64,000 bases of DNA from Solibacillus silvestris (lineage in GTDB: Bacteria; Bacillota; Bacilli; Bacillales_A; Planococcaceae): positions 2,818,501 to 2,882,500 of the forward strand of contig CP014609.1 of NCBI GenBank assembly GCA_001586195.1, given 5' to 3'. Both the position numbers and the translations under genes were made by a program. Positions 7,397 through 15,838 of this stretch are shown one piece after another (position 1 is the stretch's first letter; every line of letters begins with the position of its first letter). A model generated the notes under the pieces. The model had not been told where the DNA came from and searched no databases. It worked only from the letters and a program-made list of their open reading frames with translations.

Positions 7397-7790
7397 AAGG
7401 TAAATTAATCTGCCATGACACGCCGTAACGGTCATTTACCCAGCCGAACTTCTTACTGAAACCGTAATTACCGATTGGCATTAGCGGATGCCCGCCTTCA
7501 AGCAATTTTTCATAAAGATGGTCGGTTTCTTCTTCCGTATCACACGTTATAAAAATAGAGAATGACGGTGTGAAGTCAAATTCATGCTTAATATTACTGT
7601 CAATGCACATAAATTCCTGACCTTTTATCGAAAAAGTGGCTTGCATGACTTTTCCTTCGTCTCCGCCTTCATTTGCCCCGTAGCGGACAATGCTTGTAAT
7701 TTCCGCATCATCGATAAGTGATGTATAGAAGTTCATCGCTTCTTCTGCAACGCCGCCTTGAAACATTAAAAATGGTTTTGCGCTTTTCAT
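7395..7790 (-). CDS. VOC-fold (PhnB/glyoxalase-like) protein
   Basis: This 131-residue protein belongs to the PhnB-like branch of the vicinal-oxygen-chelate superfamily. It shows the N-terminal KPFLMFQGGVAEEAMNFYTSLI repeat, the central GQEFMCIDSN strand and the C-terminal FGWVNDRYGVSWQINLP ending typical of the family. These proteins are mostly of unknown activity (glyoxalase- or methyltransferase-like annotations). The ATG at 7790 has AGAGGA eight bases upstream; the longer frame adds an implausible 15-residue head. It stands alone between repeat copy B and a two-unit repeat fragment. Confidence 0.85.
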   Translation of the reverse strand: MKSAKPFLMFQGGVAEEAMNFYTSLIDDAEITSIVRYGANEGGDEGKVMQATFSIKGQEFMCIDSNIKHEFDFTPSFSIFITCDTEEETDHLYEKLLEGGHPLMPIGNYGFSKKFGWVNDRYGVSWQINLP

Positions 7791-7888
7791 CGTTATCTTC
7801 CTCTTTCCCACTAAAATTAAGTTCATTTGCACCACTTCAATGTAGCTTATTTTATCCTTTTACGCGAACTTTTCTCCCTACAGTTTAA

Positions 7889-7916
7889 AAGGCATCTCCA
7901 ACTCGTAGATGCCTGT
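7889..7916. terminator. Small hairpin in the gap before luxS terminator
   Basis: GGCATCT (7891-7897) pairs with AGATGCC (7908-7914), with A-rich sequence on one side and GTTTAA on the other. It may be a weak terminator; its direction is uncertain. Confidence 0.35.
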
Positions 7917-7996
7917 TTAATATTTAAATTCCGCAATAATTAGCTGTAATTCTCTGTGCCAACTCCGTTTAAACTATTGCTGATGATGACAGATCT

Positions 7997-8032
7997 ATTA
8001 GAACATCACAGCACTTTATTAGAAATTCCTTG
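7997..8032 (+). repeat. Two-unit ATTAGAA fragment, copy F
   Basis: Two anchors at 7997 and 8018, 21 bases apart, lie in the gap between the VOC gene and luxS. The first unit resembles the third unit of copy A. It looks like a remnant or a minimal copy of the nine-unit element. Confidence 0.6.
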
Positions 8033-8033
8033 C

Positions 8034-8074
8034 CGAAAAACAAAACACCGGGTGGTCATAATCTCCATCCGGTG
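8034..8074 (-). terminator. Terminator of the tcyABC-luxS transcript
   Basis: CACCGGATGG and CCACCCGGTG (minus strand, 8046-8074) form a stem with one mismatch, followed by TTTTG and a further T run. It lies ten bases past the luxS stop. Confidence 0.75.
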
Positions 8075-8083
8075 ATTCATCAA

Positions 8084-8554
8084 TTATTCCCCAAAAACAA
8101 TATGCCACTCATCGCGGCCAGCTAAAAACTCCTCAGCTAATGCCTTTGCACCTTCTAAGCTATGGCTTGCTGCCCAGCCGCATTGTACTTCATTACATGC
8201 GGGTACCGATTCCGCCTTCAATACATCCTTCAGCGTATTTTCAATAATCGTTAATACGCCGTCATAGTCATTGTAGTTCAGTAATGCCAAGTAAAAGCCT
8301 GTTTGACAGCCCATTGGCGATAAATCTACGACGTCTTCACTATGATTACGGATACGGTCAGCCATTAAATGTTCTAATGAGTGTAGTGACGGCATTTCCA
8401 TATGCGCTTTGTTCGGCTGTTTGAATCGGATATCGTACTTTGTTACGACGTCGCCTTTTGCTCCTGTTTTCGTACCGGCAAGTCGTACGTATGGTGCTAC
8501 TACTTTCGTATGGTCTAAATCAAAGCTCTCTACATTTGTTTTCTCTGTTGTCAT
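8084..8554 (-). CDS. luxS: S-ribosylhomocysteine lyase LuxS
   Basis: LuxS cleaves S-ribosylhomocysteine to homocysteine and the autoinducer-2 precursor DPD, recycling sulfur from the methyl cycle. All key residues are visible: the metal-binding HSLEH (H58, H62), C83 in MGCQTGFY (catalytic) and C125 in [14 protein letters not shown] (metal). The length, 156 residues, is standard. AGGGGGA lies six bases before the ATG. The gap to the upstream ABC ATPase gene is only 16 bases in the same direction, so luxS is probably co-transcribed with the cystine-type transporter. Confidence 0.97.
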   Translation of the reverse strand: MTTEKTNVESFDLDHTKVVAPYVRLAGTKTGAKGDVVTKYDIRFKQPNKAHMEMPSLHSLEHLMADRIRNHSEDVVDLSPMGCQTGFYLALLNYNDYDGVLTIIENTLKDVLKAESVPACNEVQCGWAASHSLEGAKALAEEFLAGRDEWHIVFGE

Positions 8555-8570
8555 GTTAAATCCCCCTAGA

Positions 8571-9311
8571 TTAGATAAACTGCATCGATTTTATAAATTG
8601 TTGAATCCGTTCATTATTGTTTGCTGTAAAGAAGTTTTCGGTTACGCCGTCATAGCCGATTTCACCGTTTTCCAGAAATAGAATCCGGTCTGCCACTTCG
8701 CGTGCGAAATTCAGGTTATGCGTCACGATAATCATCGACTTGCCTTCCTCCGCCAAATCCTTCAGCACCTTCAGCACTTCTCCTTCTAGTTCTGGGTCCA
8801 GTGCACTTGTCGGCTCATCGAACAGTAAAAACTGCGGCTCCATTGCCAATGCTCTTGCGATGGCGACACGCTGCTGCTGCCCGCCGGATAATTGCGAAGG
8901 ATACTGGTCTGTTTTATGACTCAGGCCAACCTTCTCCAATAATTGCTGTGCCTTTTGTCTTGCAACCTCTTTGTCTTTCTTTAAAACGGTAACTGGCCCT
9001 TCCATCACATTTTCAAGCACCTTCATATGCGGGAAAAGATTGAAGCTTTGGAATACCATCGCCGTATTTTGACGAATTGAAAGTAAGTTTTTCTGAGAAA
9101 ACGGCTTGTTCAGTTCAATTGTCTGGTTCCCGACAGTCAGAACGCCTTTTTCAGGTCGCTCCAGCAGATTGATACAGCGCAGCAGCGTTGATTTTCCTGA
9201 ACCGGATGGACCTAAAATAACCGTTGTTTCGCCTTCATGAAATGTTAAATTAATATTTTTCAATGCCTCGTTCTCGCCAAAGAACTTCGACATCTGCTGA
9301 AATTGTACGAT
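8571..9311 (-). CDS. tcyC: Polar amino acid (cystine-type) ABC transporter ATPase, ATC start proposed
   Basis: The ATPase shows Walker [10 protein letters not shown] (residues 34-42 from the proposed start), the Q-loop [12 protein letters not shown], signature [15 protein letters not shown], Walker [13 protein letters not shown] and the TH switch. The first ATG (9293) leaves out residues that the family normally has before KFFG and lies 25 bases from the ribosome site. The strong GAAGGGGGGA (complement of 9318-9327) is instead seven bases before an ATC (9309-9311), giving about 246 residues that start [12 protein letters not shown]. The adjacent ATT at 9312-9314 is an alternative. It forms an operon with the permease and binding protein upstream and with luxS. 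Confidence 0.85.
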   Translation of the reverse strand: MVQFQQMSKFFGENEALKNINLTFHEGETTVILGPSGSGKSTLLRCINLLERPEKGVLTVGNQTIELNKPFSQKNLLSIRQNTAMVFQSFNLFPHMKVLENVMEGPVTVLKKDKEVARQKAQQLLEKVGLSHKTDQYPSQLSGGQQQRVAIARALAMEPQFLLFDEPTSALDPELEGEVLKVLKDLAEEGKSMIIVTHNLNFAREVADRILFLENGEIGYDGVTENFFTANNNERIQQFIKSMQFI

Positions 9312-9348
9312 AATAAGTCCCCCCTTCTAGCGCTTCACGATACCCGAC

Positions 9349-10008
9349 TTATATATATTTTGATGCGTATTTTTCCAGTCGGCCTTGAATGACCATCAAC
9401 ACGCTAATAAAGATTAAATATATAACTGCACAAAGTGAATAAATCATAAGCGGCTCATACGTCCTTGCTGTGATTTGCTGCCCGACCATGAATAGATCCG
9501 CAAGTGTAATACTGGCAACTAAAGATGTGCCTTTTACCATATCGATAAAATCATTGGCTACTGGCGGTAATGAAATGCGAACGGTTTGCGGTGCAATGAC
9601 ACGTCGCATCATCTGCCAATACGTCATACCGAGTGATTCTGCTGCCTCCCATTGCCCTTTTGGAATGGCCAAAATTGAAGCTCGGATCGATTCAGAAGCA
9701 TATGCACCCGTATTCAGAGAGAATGTAATAATTGCCGCTGTCCACGCATCAAGGGTAATCCCCAGTTTCGGTAGACCGAAGAACACTATAAATAATTGCA
9801 CTAATAATGGTGTTCCGCGAAACACCCATACGTAAGCACCGAATATCCATCGTAAAACCCGGTAATTCGAGATTCTCGCTAATGCCGTCACAACTGCAAT
9901 GACTAATGCAATGGCAAAAGCAATGAGCGATAGCGGAATGGTAACAAGAAGTCCTGCTTTTAAAATCGGCCAGATCGAGCTAAGTAAAATATCCATTTCT
10001 CTACTCAT
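9349..10008 (-). CDS. tcyB: Polar amino acid (cystine-type) ABC transporter permease
   Basis: This 219-residue inner-membrane permease of the HisM family has about five hydrophobic helices and the EAA loop GQWEAAESLGMTYWQMMRRVIAPQ (about residues 118-141), which contacts the ATPase. The segment VFRGTPLLVQLF is typical of polar amino acid permeases. The ATG follows AAAGGAG by nine bases. It lies between the binding-protein gene (65 bases upstream) and the ATPase gene (37 bases downstream). Cystine is inferred from similarity to TcyABC and from the adjoining luxS; another polar amino acid is possible. Confidence 0.88.
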   Translation of the reverse strand: MSREMDILLSSIWPILKAGLLVTIPLSLIAFAIALVIAVVTALARISNYRVLRWIFGAYVWVFRGTPLLVQLFIVFFGLPKLGITLDAWTAAIITFSLNTGAYASESIRASILAIPKGQWEAAESLGMTYWQMMRRVIAPQTVRISLPPVANDFIDMVKGTSLVASITLADLFMVGQQITARTYEPLMIYSLCAVIYLIFISVLMVIQGRLEKYASKYI

Positions 10009-10073
10009 CCACTAGCACTCCTTTCTGTAGTGTAAGCTATGTAAAAAAGGAGGCCGTCGAAACGACCTTCCCA

Positions 10074-10874
10074 TTAGTTGTTTGAAATAACATTTTCACC
10101 AAAATATTTTTCTGAAATTGCTTCGAATGTACCGTCTTCTGTACGCTCTTTAATAATTTCATTTAACTTCTCACGGAACTCATCGTTTTCTTTATTTAAG
10201 ATTAATGCGATATCAGTTGAATTGATCGCACCGTCCAGCACTTTCAACTTCGTGTCAGGCTGCTCCTGCAAGTATGTCAGGAATGTCACGCGGTCATGGA
10301 TTGTTCCATCTGCACGTCCCTGTACTACTAGCTCAATTGAACTCATTAAATCATTTGTAGCAACAACTTCTGCACCAAGCGCTTCTGCATCGCGGGCAAA
10401 GTTACTTGTAATTGTTTGTGATGATTTTTTGCCTTTCATGTCTGCCGGCTCTTTAATCTCTGTATTATCTGTGTGCACGGCTACTACCGCTTCTGATTTC
10501 ATATATGGAATGGAGAAATCGTACTTTTCTTTACGCTCATCTGTAATCGATACGTTGTTAATAACGAAATCGTATTTATCTGTATCCAATCCTGCGATCA
10601 ATGAATCCCATTTTGTTTCAACATATTCTGCTTCAACACCTAGGTCTTTTGCGATTTGATCGGCAATCTCATATTCAAAGCCTGTTAATGCACCTGATTC
10701 ATCATGGAAGCTGAACGGAGGGAATGTTCCTTCAAGACCGATTTGAATTTTTCCATCTGCCTGGATTTCCTCTAATTTATTCTTTGCCTCGCTTGCATTT
10801 TCATCTGATTTGTCGCCACCACATGCTGCTAAAACGAGCGCCGATAATGTAACGATTGATAATAATTTCTTCAT
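10074..10874 (-). CDS. tcyA: Amino acid-binding lipoprotein (cystine type)
   Basis: This solute-binding protein is membrane-anchored by a lipobox: signal peptide MKKLLSIVTLSALVLAACGG with the modified Cys at residue 18. The mature part is a family-3 binding protein, with FPPFSFHDESGALTGFEYEIADQIAKDLG, the W-D-S-L-I-A-G-L-D segment and VSITDERKEKYDFSIPYM. The ATG 10874 has GGAGG eight bases upstream, so the five-residue longer frame is rejected (266 residues). It is the first gene of the tcyA-tcyB-tcyC-luxS series. The ligand is probably L-cystine, from similarity only. Confidence 0.87.
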   Translation of the reverse strand: MKKLLSIVTLSALVLAACGGDKSDENASEAKNKLEEIQADGKIQIGLEGTFPPFSFHDESGALTGFEYEIADQIAKDLGVEAEYVETKWDSLIAGLDTDKYDFVINNVSITDERKEKYDFSIPYMKSEAVVAVHTDNTEIKEPADMKGKKSSQTITSNFARDAEALGAEVVATNDLMSSIELVVQGRADGTIHDRVTFLTYLQEQPDTKLKVLDGAINSTDIALILNKENDEFREKLNEIIKERTEDGTFEAISEKYFGENVISNN

Positions 10875-10920
10875 TCTAATTGCCTCCATTATTAATTCCT
10901 AGTTTTTTTATAAGCTTTAT

Positions 10921-10948
10921 ATTATAACAGAGTAACAGCAAAAACAAT
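10921..10948 (-). promoter_or_regulatory. Likely promoter of tcyABC-luxS
   Basis: A perfect -10 TATAAT (complement of 10921-10926) lies about 50 bases before the tcyA start. A weak -35 (TTGTTT, complement of 10942-10947) is 15 bases further up, slightly short. No S-box, T-box or clear CymR site was recognised. Confidence 0.45.
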
Positions 10949-11019
10949 CTTTATTTTCTGAACAATAATTAAATTTAGAACTTTTAATTAATACGGACGG
11001 GAAAATGGATTAAATACAT

Positions 11020-11054
11020 AAAAAAGTCCCAATTTCCCTAAATGGAAAATTGAC
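11020..11054 (-). terminator. Terminator of the SDR gene at 11083-11820
   Basis: On the minus strand GTCAATTTTCC pairs with GGGAAATTGGGAC, with a five-base loop, followed by six T. It lies about 30 bases past the stop of the dehydrogenase gene. Confidence 0.7.
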
Positions 11055-11082
11055 ACTTTCATGTAATTTTACTGTCTTACTA

Positions 11083-11820
11083 TTATTCTTCATAAATCAT
11101 TTTCTTCGTCATCCCGCCATCGATTGTTAGATCCGTCCCTGTAATAAAATCATTTTCCGGGTTAGCTAAATACAGACAGGCACGGGCAATATCATCCGGT
11201 TTGCCGACACGGTTTGAAAAATGCTGTGCGTGGTCTGAAGGTCTGAGGGCATCGTAATCTCCTGTTTCAATCCATCCTGGCGAAATGCTGTTTACCGTAA
11301 TATTCAGCTCACTGAAAGAACTTGCCAACGCATGTGTCAGTGCAAGGATACCGCCTTTTGATGCCGCATAGCCTTCAGAATTTGGTTCGGACATGACTGC
11401 ACGGGTTGAAGCAAGATTGATGATCGCCCCGCCGCTTTTCATAAGTTTTGCCGCTTCACGTGAACATAAAAAGACGCTGCGCAAATTCGTCTGGATGATG
11501 TCATCCCAGTCTTCGAGCGATAATTCCAGCGGTGAAATCCATTTCGCTTTCCCCGCATTATTGATCAAAATATGAAGCCCGCCAAAACGGCTTGCTGCCA
11601 TCTCCATTGTTTGGCGAACATTCTCTTCACTGCGCACATCTGTCTCTATAAAAATGGCGGAATACCCTTCTGTTTGAAGCTCCCCTGCCAGCTGGACACC
11701 TAAGTCGTGCTCAATATCCGCGATGACCACATTGGCACCGGCCTTTGCGAAATGAGTTGCGACTGAACGACCGATACCTTGCGCAGCACCTGTAATGACG
11801 ACTGTTTTGTTTTGGAACAT
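11083..11820 (-). CDS. Short-chain dehydrogenase/reductase
   Basis: This 245-residue classical SDR has the nucleotide loop TGAAQGIG (residues 10-17), acidic D35 that favours NAD, NNAG (87-90), the catalytic Ser in NLASTRA and YAASKGG (Tyr-Lys). The ending ITGTDLTIDGGM is typical. The substrate cannot be told. The ATG follows AAAGGAGG by seven bases. It is a single-gene unit with its own terminator, and its promoter region meets repeat copy C, which lies in the gap to the divergent HEAT-repeat gene. Confidence 0.87.
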   Translation of the reverse strand: MFQNKTVVITGAAQGIGRSVATHFAKAGANVVIADIEHDLGVQLAGELQTEGYSAIFIETDVRSEENVRQTMEMAASRFGGLHILINNAGKAKWISPLELSLEDWDDIIQTNLRSVFLCSREAAKLMKSGGAIINLASTRAVMSEPNSEGYAASKGGILALTHALASSFSELNITVNSISPGWIETGDYDALRPSDHAQHFSNRVGKPDDIARACLYLANPENDFITGTDLTIDGGMTKKMIYEE

Positions 11821-11948
11821 CTGATTTCCTCCTTTATAAATTGCTTAGTAAAAGTGTAACTGAAATCGTTTGGAATTTCGTGCTTGGGGTTGTCCTTTTT
11901 GGAATAGGTGTGGAGTTTTTCAGGTTGCTCGGATTTGGTGCGGGATCT

Positions 11949-12030
11949 ATTAGAACGTTTGGGGCGGATATTAGAAGAGTTGCGCAGGATATTAGACATC
12001 GGCGGGATTTATTAGAAAATCTAGGATAGG
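11949..12030 (+). repeat. ATTAGAA phased element, copy C, upstream four-unit block
   Basis: Anchors begin at 11949, 11970, 11991 (ATTAGAC) and 12011, with steps of 21, 21 and 20. The next anchor comes 81 bases later at 12092. The block and its left flank (from about 11916) are similar to the flank and first units of the nine-unit block 142 bases downstream. Confidence 0.85.
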
Positions 12031-12091
12031 TGTGCGCTTTTTTGGGTGGGAGCGTTGTTTTTCAGGTTGCTTGGAAACGGTGCGGGATTTT

Positions 12092-12272
12092 ATTAGAAAG
12101 GTTTGGGGATATATTAGAAGAGTTACGCGGGATATTAGAACATCGGTTAGGTTTATTTGAATAGTTGGAGCACTTATTAGCAAAAATATGATTTATATTA
12201 GAACATCTCACTTTTATTAGAAGATTTTTTGGGATATTAGAACAGTGTAGAGCTTTATTAGAACATCCTCAC
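12092..12272 (+). repeat. Nine-unit ATTAGAA phased element, copy C
   Basis: Anchors begin at 12092, 12113, 12134, 12155 (ATTTGAA), 12176 (ATTAGCA), 12197, 12216, 12236 and 12257, with steps 21, 21, 21, 21, 21, 19, 20 and 21. It lies between divergent genes and reads toward the HEAT-repeat gene, ending about 35 bases before its -35 region. Confidence 0.92.
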
Positions 12273-12319
12273 GGCAATCGAATCTGTACATCTATTGCGA
12301 CGAGTAATTGCCTCACTTT

Positions 12320-12330
12320 CATGCTATAAT
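12320..12330 (+). promoter_or_regulatory. Extended -10 promoter of the HEAT-repeat gene
   Basis: TATAAT at 12325-12330 is preceded by TG one base upstream, an extended -10 element. The -35 position is poor. The gene start is 50 bases downstream. Confidence 0.6.
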
Positions 12331-12379
12331 AGATGGAGCGGATCATTGCTAGTAAGGCAATGACAAAGGAGACAAAATA

Positions 12380-12832
12380 ATGAGTCAACAAAATCAAGAA
12401 TCAACACAACAATTACCTGAAAATTTCAGTGAATTAAAGAAAGCTGTAAACCGTACAGCAGATTGGGAAGCACGTTTAGATGCCGTACAGGAATTAGCGA
12501 AAATTAAAGCCGATGAATCGATCAAAATTTTGCAATATGTAGCAAAAGCTGATCTAGTAAAGAAAGTGCGCGATGCGGCAGCGAAACAATTAAAAAAAAT
12601 GGGTCAGCAAGTGGAACCATCGGAAGCACCTAAAGGCGAATTGTTCAAAGACCTTCGCAAAATTTTCAAACGTATTAAGAAAAGCTTGCCAGCAGATCAC
12701 ACGTATGAAGATTTCAAAGTAAAACTTGAAAAAATGCGTATCGATATTTACAACACATACGAAGGCGAAAAAGGCGCACAATTTGACGCTTGGCTGAAGG
12801 ATATGTGGGAAACTACTGAAACAAGAAAATAA
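12380..12832 (+). CDS. HEAT-repeat-like protein of unknown function
   Basis: This 150-residue soluble protein has an N-terminal helical repeat region (about residues 18-75) with the pattern ADWEARLDAVQELAKIKADESIKILQYVAKADLVKKVRDAAAKQLKKMG, typical of HEAT/PBS-lyase-like repeats. The C-terminal half is basic and helical (KDLRKIFKRIKKSLPADHTYEDFKVKLEKMRIDIYNTYEGEKG). No catalytic motif is visible. It may be an adaptor. The ATG has AAGGAG at good spacing, and a strong terminator follows. The gene stands alone downstream of repeat copy C. Confidence 0.75.
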   Translation: MSQQNQESTQQLPENFSELKKAVNRTADWEARLDAVQELAKIKADESIKILQYVAKADLVKKVRDAAAKQLKKMGQQVEPSEAPKGELFKDLRKIFKRIKKSLPADHTYEDFKVKLEKMRIDIYNTYEGEKGAQFDAWLKDMWETTETRK

Positions 12833-12843
12833 TTAGCAATAGA

Positions 12844-12875
12844 GAACACGAAATGATTTTCGTGTTCTTTTTTTG
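12844..12875 (+). terminator. Terminator of the HEAT-repeat gene
   Basis: GAACACGAAA and TTTCGTGTTC pair perfectly over ten bases with a four-base loop and are followed by seven T. Confidence 0.9.
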
Positions 12876-12918
12876 TAGAAACAGCCGGCCCCTTCTCACG
12901 GCGCCAACTGTATTCAAA

Positions 12919-14022
12919 TTATCCCCAAATCTCTTTTGAAATATCGACAATATACTTCAGTTTCGCCCATTGTTCATCCTCAGTCAGGATATTTCCGTGA
13001 TGAGTTGAAGCGAATCCACATTGTGGACTAATACATAATTGCTCCAACGGCACATATTTTGTTGCCTCTTCAATACGAGCTTTAATATTTTCCTTCACTT
13101 CTAATTCACCATGTTTGGAAGTGAATACGCCTAGTACTACTTGTGGTCCACCATTCGGAATGTAATTCAACGGTCCGAAATCGCCGGAACGATCATCATC
13201 ATATTCCAGGAAAAATCCGTTTACTTTTTCTTTTGCAAACAATGTTGGCGCAATTTTAGCATAGCTTCCCTCGAACGCCCACTTTGAGCGATAGTTGCCA
13301 CGGCAAAGATGAGTCGTGATGATTAAATCTTCCGGCTTATCCTCTAACACTCCATTTGCAACACGAAGAGCTAAATCGATTAACTCTTCACGGGAATACC
13401 CGCTATCATTGAATGGAATTTCCGGAGCATTCAATCCGGCAATGTATACATCATCGAGCTGTAAATAACGGCAACCTGCATCATAAAAGGCTTTAATGGC
13501 ATCACGGTATGTGCTGATAATATCCTTTGAGTATTCTTCAATATCCGGATAAATATCCAAATTGCGAATACCCGCATTAAATAGCTGGTTTGGGCTTGGA
13601 ATGGTTTGTTTGGCAACAGCTCGGTCTCCAACTATTTCTTTAAATTCGATAAAATCTTTAATATGTGGATGATCCGGGTTAAACGAAATTTTACCGATTA
13701 CCCGCACATCATATCTTTCGGTTTCTTCGCCTTTGAATGAGAACCCTGAATCCGGAACATACCCCTCGACTCCATTTAAATGTTCAAGGAAATCTGTATG
13801 CCAAAATCTGCGGCGGAATTCTCCGTCCGTTACTGCTTGAAGGCCTACTTCAATTTGCTTATCAACAATTTTCTTAATTTCCTCTGTCTCGATGGCATGT
13901 AATTCCTGTTCCGAAATATTGCCTCCGTTGAAATCCTTTCTTGCTTTGTGGATTCGCTCCGGTCTTAATAAACTCCCAACATGATCCGCTCTAAATGGTG
14001 CTTTTATTAGTGTTTTCGTCAT
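12919..14022 (-). CDS. MetE C-terminal-like methyltransferase (YxjG/YxjH type)
   Basis: The 367 residues match the cobalamin-independent methionine synthase catalytic barrel without the N-terminal half of MetE, as in B. subtilis YxjG/YxjH. Zinc-site elements are visible: HLCRGN (His and Cys) and the second Cys in SPQCGFAS near the C-terminus. The opening FRADHVGSLLRP and the VTDGEFRR and LQLDDVYIAG stretches are typical. It probably methylates homocysteine or a related thiol, but the methyl donor is not known. The ATG 14022 is chosen (GTGGGAG upstream); an earlier TTG is too close to it. A LysR gene lies directly upstream in the same direction; no S-box was seen. Confidence 0.85.
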   Translation of the reverse strand: MTKTLIKAPFRADHVGSLLRPERIHKARKDFNGGNISEQELHAIETEEIKKIVDKQIEVGLQAVTDGEFRRRFWHTDFLEHLNGVEGYVPDSGFSFKGEETERYDVRVIGKISFNPDHPHIKDFIEFKEIVGDRAVAKQTIPSPNQLFNAGIRNLDIYPDIEEYSKDIISTYRDAIKAFYDAGCRYLQLDDVYIAGLNAPEIPFNDSGYSREELIDLALRVANGVLEDKPEDLIITTHLCRGNYRSKWAFEGSYAKIAPTLFAKEKVNGFFLEYDDDRSGDFGPLNYIPNGGPQVVLGVFTSKHGELEVKENIKARIEEATKYVPLEQLCISPQCGFASTHHGNILTEDEQWAKLKYIVDISKEIWG

Positions 14023-14129
14023 ATACAATCTCCCACTTTCCCTTTGGTTTTCTTAACGTAAAGCTAGTGTAGCATGGGAAAATTGTTATTACGTAACACC
14101 TAAATCCTATTCCTTGTTATAGTCTTAAA

Positions 14130-15047
14130 CTATAAGTGAACGATTTCTTGTTCAACAGATTCTTTTAAATACTGTATATACGTATTCGCCATTGTACTAT
14201 TTGTAACATTTTTATGAGTTATATACCCTACATGAATTTGTTCGTCCACCTTTAAAGGAACGGCTATAATGTCTTTACTGTTTAATTTATGACTGATCAC
14301 CCCTGTGGAAATCGTATAGCCATTTAACCCGATCAGTAAGTTAAATAATGTGGCACGATCGGTAACCTTAATATTTTTCGGTCTGGAAAGCGTGCTTAAA
14401 ATCTCCTCCGAGAAATAGAACGAATTATAATCCCCCTGCTCATATGAAAGGTACGGGTAAGGATCCAGGTCCGATAAAGTGACATACTCCTTTTTGGATA
14501 GCGGGTTTGTCGAGCTAATAAATATGTGCGGCTTTGCTGTAAATAGCTCATGAAACTGTAAATTGCCTTCTCCTAAAAACTTGCTGATTACTTTTTTATT
14601 GAATTCATTGACATATAAAATGCCGATTTCGCTCCGTAAGTTTTTGACATCCTCAATAATTTCATAGGTTTTGGTTTCTCGTAAACTGAACTCGTATTTT
14701 TCGATATCATAGTCTTTTAATAATCGGACAAATGCACTTACCGCAAATGCATAATGCTGGGCAGATACACCAAAAAACTTTTGTGGAGACGTTGTATTCG
14801 TATAGCGACTTTCTAAAAGTTCCGCCTGCTCAACAACTTGCCGGGCATATCCTAAAAACTCCGAGCCTTCAGCTGTAATGATAATCCCCTTGTTCGAACG
14901 CAGAAAAATCGTGATTCCGAGTTCTTCCTCCAGCTCTTTTAGTGCATTGGACAGACTTGGTTGACTAATAAACAGACTTTGTGCCGCTTTATTGATCGAT
15001 TGACTCCTTGCTACTTCGATTACATATTTTAATTGTTGCAATGTCAT
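14130..15047 (-). CDS. LysR-family transcriptional regulator
   Basis: The 305 residues comprise a winged-helix domain (MTLQQLKYVIEVARSQSINKAAQSLFISQPSLSNALKELEEELG, residues 1-44) and a periplasmic-binding-like effector domain. It lies 107 bases upstream of the MetE-like gene in the same direction, which suggests control of sulfur amino acid metabolism, as for LysR-type sulfur regulators in other Bacillota; this is inference. AAGAGG lies eight bases before the ATG. There is no T-tracted terminator between the two genes, so they may be co-transcribed. Confidence 0.88.
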   Translation of the reverse strand: MTLQQLKYVIEVARSQSINKAAQSLFISQPSLSNALKELEEELGITIFLRSNKGIIITAEGSEFLGYARQVVEQAELLESRYTNTTSPQKFFGVSAQHYAFAVSAFVRLLKDYDIEKYEFSLRETKTYEIIEDVKNLRSEIGILYVNEFNKKVISKFLGEGNLQFHELFTAKPHIFISSTNPLSKKEYVTLSDLDPYPYLSYEQGDYNSFYFSEEILSTLSRPKNIKVTDRATLFNLLIGLNGYTISTGVISHKLNSKDIIAVPLKVDEQIHVGYITHKNVTNSTMANTYIQYLKESVEQEIVHL

Positions 15048-15135
15048 GTTTTTAACCTCTTCTTTCTCTTAAAATGTCTCGTATGTTATAAGGTTTACCA
15101 TATAATGCAACTGCGATAAAAACAATCTTTCCAAC

Positions 15136-15170
15136 GCAAAAAAGGCGCTCCTATTAAAAGAATGCGCCTA
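15136..15170 (-). terminator. Terminator of the DUF2512 gene
   Basis: AGGCGC arms at 15143-15148 and 15164-15169 form a hairpin followed by six T in the minus direction, 30 bases past the stop of the 15201-15608 gene. Confidence 0.75.
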
Positions 15171-15200
15171 ATTTCTTCTTTTCGTATATTAAAAACTATA

Positions 15201-15608
15201 TTAATAGTCTCTTTGCGTATTTCTTGGGAGATCTGCCGCTTCAAATACTTGTTTATCAATGTATTTATGGAAGAACCATTCCCCTAAACCGATGACTACT
15301 GCTGAAACAACGGCAGCTGCTACAATACTTTCACTATTTTCAGCAAAGCTTAGTCCCATAAAGTAAATAACAATAGCTGCTAACAGGACATCCGACAATG
15401 TGGCGATAATATTTCTTTTATCCTGCTCTGTACGAGCACCCGTATTTTGGAAAATTCCTAAGTCCCCTACAACATAAGCTAAAAGTGTTAACACTAAACT
15501 GATTACTAACGTGTCGTTAAATGCGAAATCAAAAATCCCTGCAAGAATAATACCTAAAACCGCCGCAATCATCACAAATTTAATAACCAAGGCCTTAACA
15601 TGATTCAT
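15201..15608 (-). CDS. YndM-like membrane protein (DUF2512)
   Basis: This 135-residue protein has four hydrophobic helices (about residues 8-28, 33-52, 70-86 and 94-112) and the family sequence NHVKALVIKF at the start and GLGEWFFHKYI near the end, as in YndM-type DUF2512 proteins. The function is unknown. AGGAGGG lies before the ATG. It is a single gene with its own terminator. Confidence 0.8.
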   Translation of the reverse strand: MNHVKALVIKFVMIAAVLGIILAGIFDFAFNDTLVISLVLTLLAYVVGDLGIFQNTGARTEQDKRNIIATLSDVLLAAIVIYFMGLSFAENSESIVAAAVVSAVVIGLGEWFFHKYIDKQVFEAADLPRNTQRDY

Positions 15609-15838
15609 TTAGAATCCCTCCTTAACTTTGTTATAAAGCTTTAATACCCAATTCTAATATTTTTACGCATTTCGACGGAAAATTACTATATTTTTTTAAT
15701 AGAAAAGTAGCTGCTCTTCTTTCACCAGTCAAAAAGTTTTACTGTTTTGGAATGATTTTATTCGGTGGCAAGTATATCTTTAGAAACAATGTAAAAAATA
15801 GCAGAGATTAGAAAACTAAATGGTTGGGGTGAAACATA

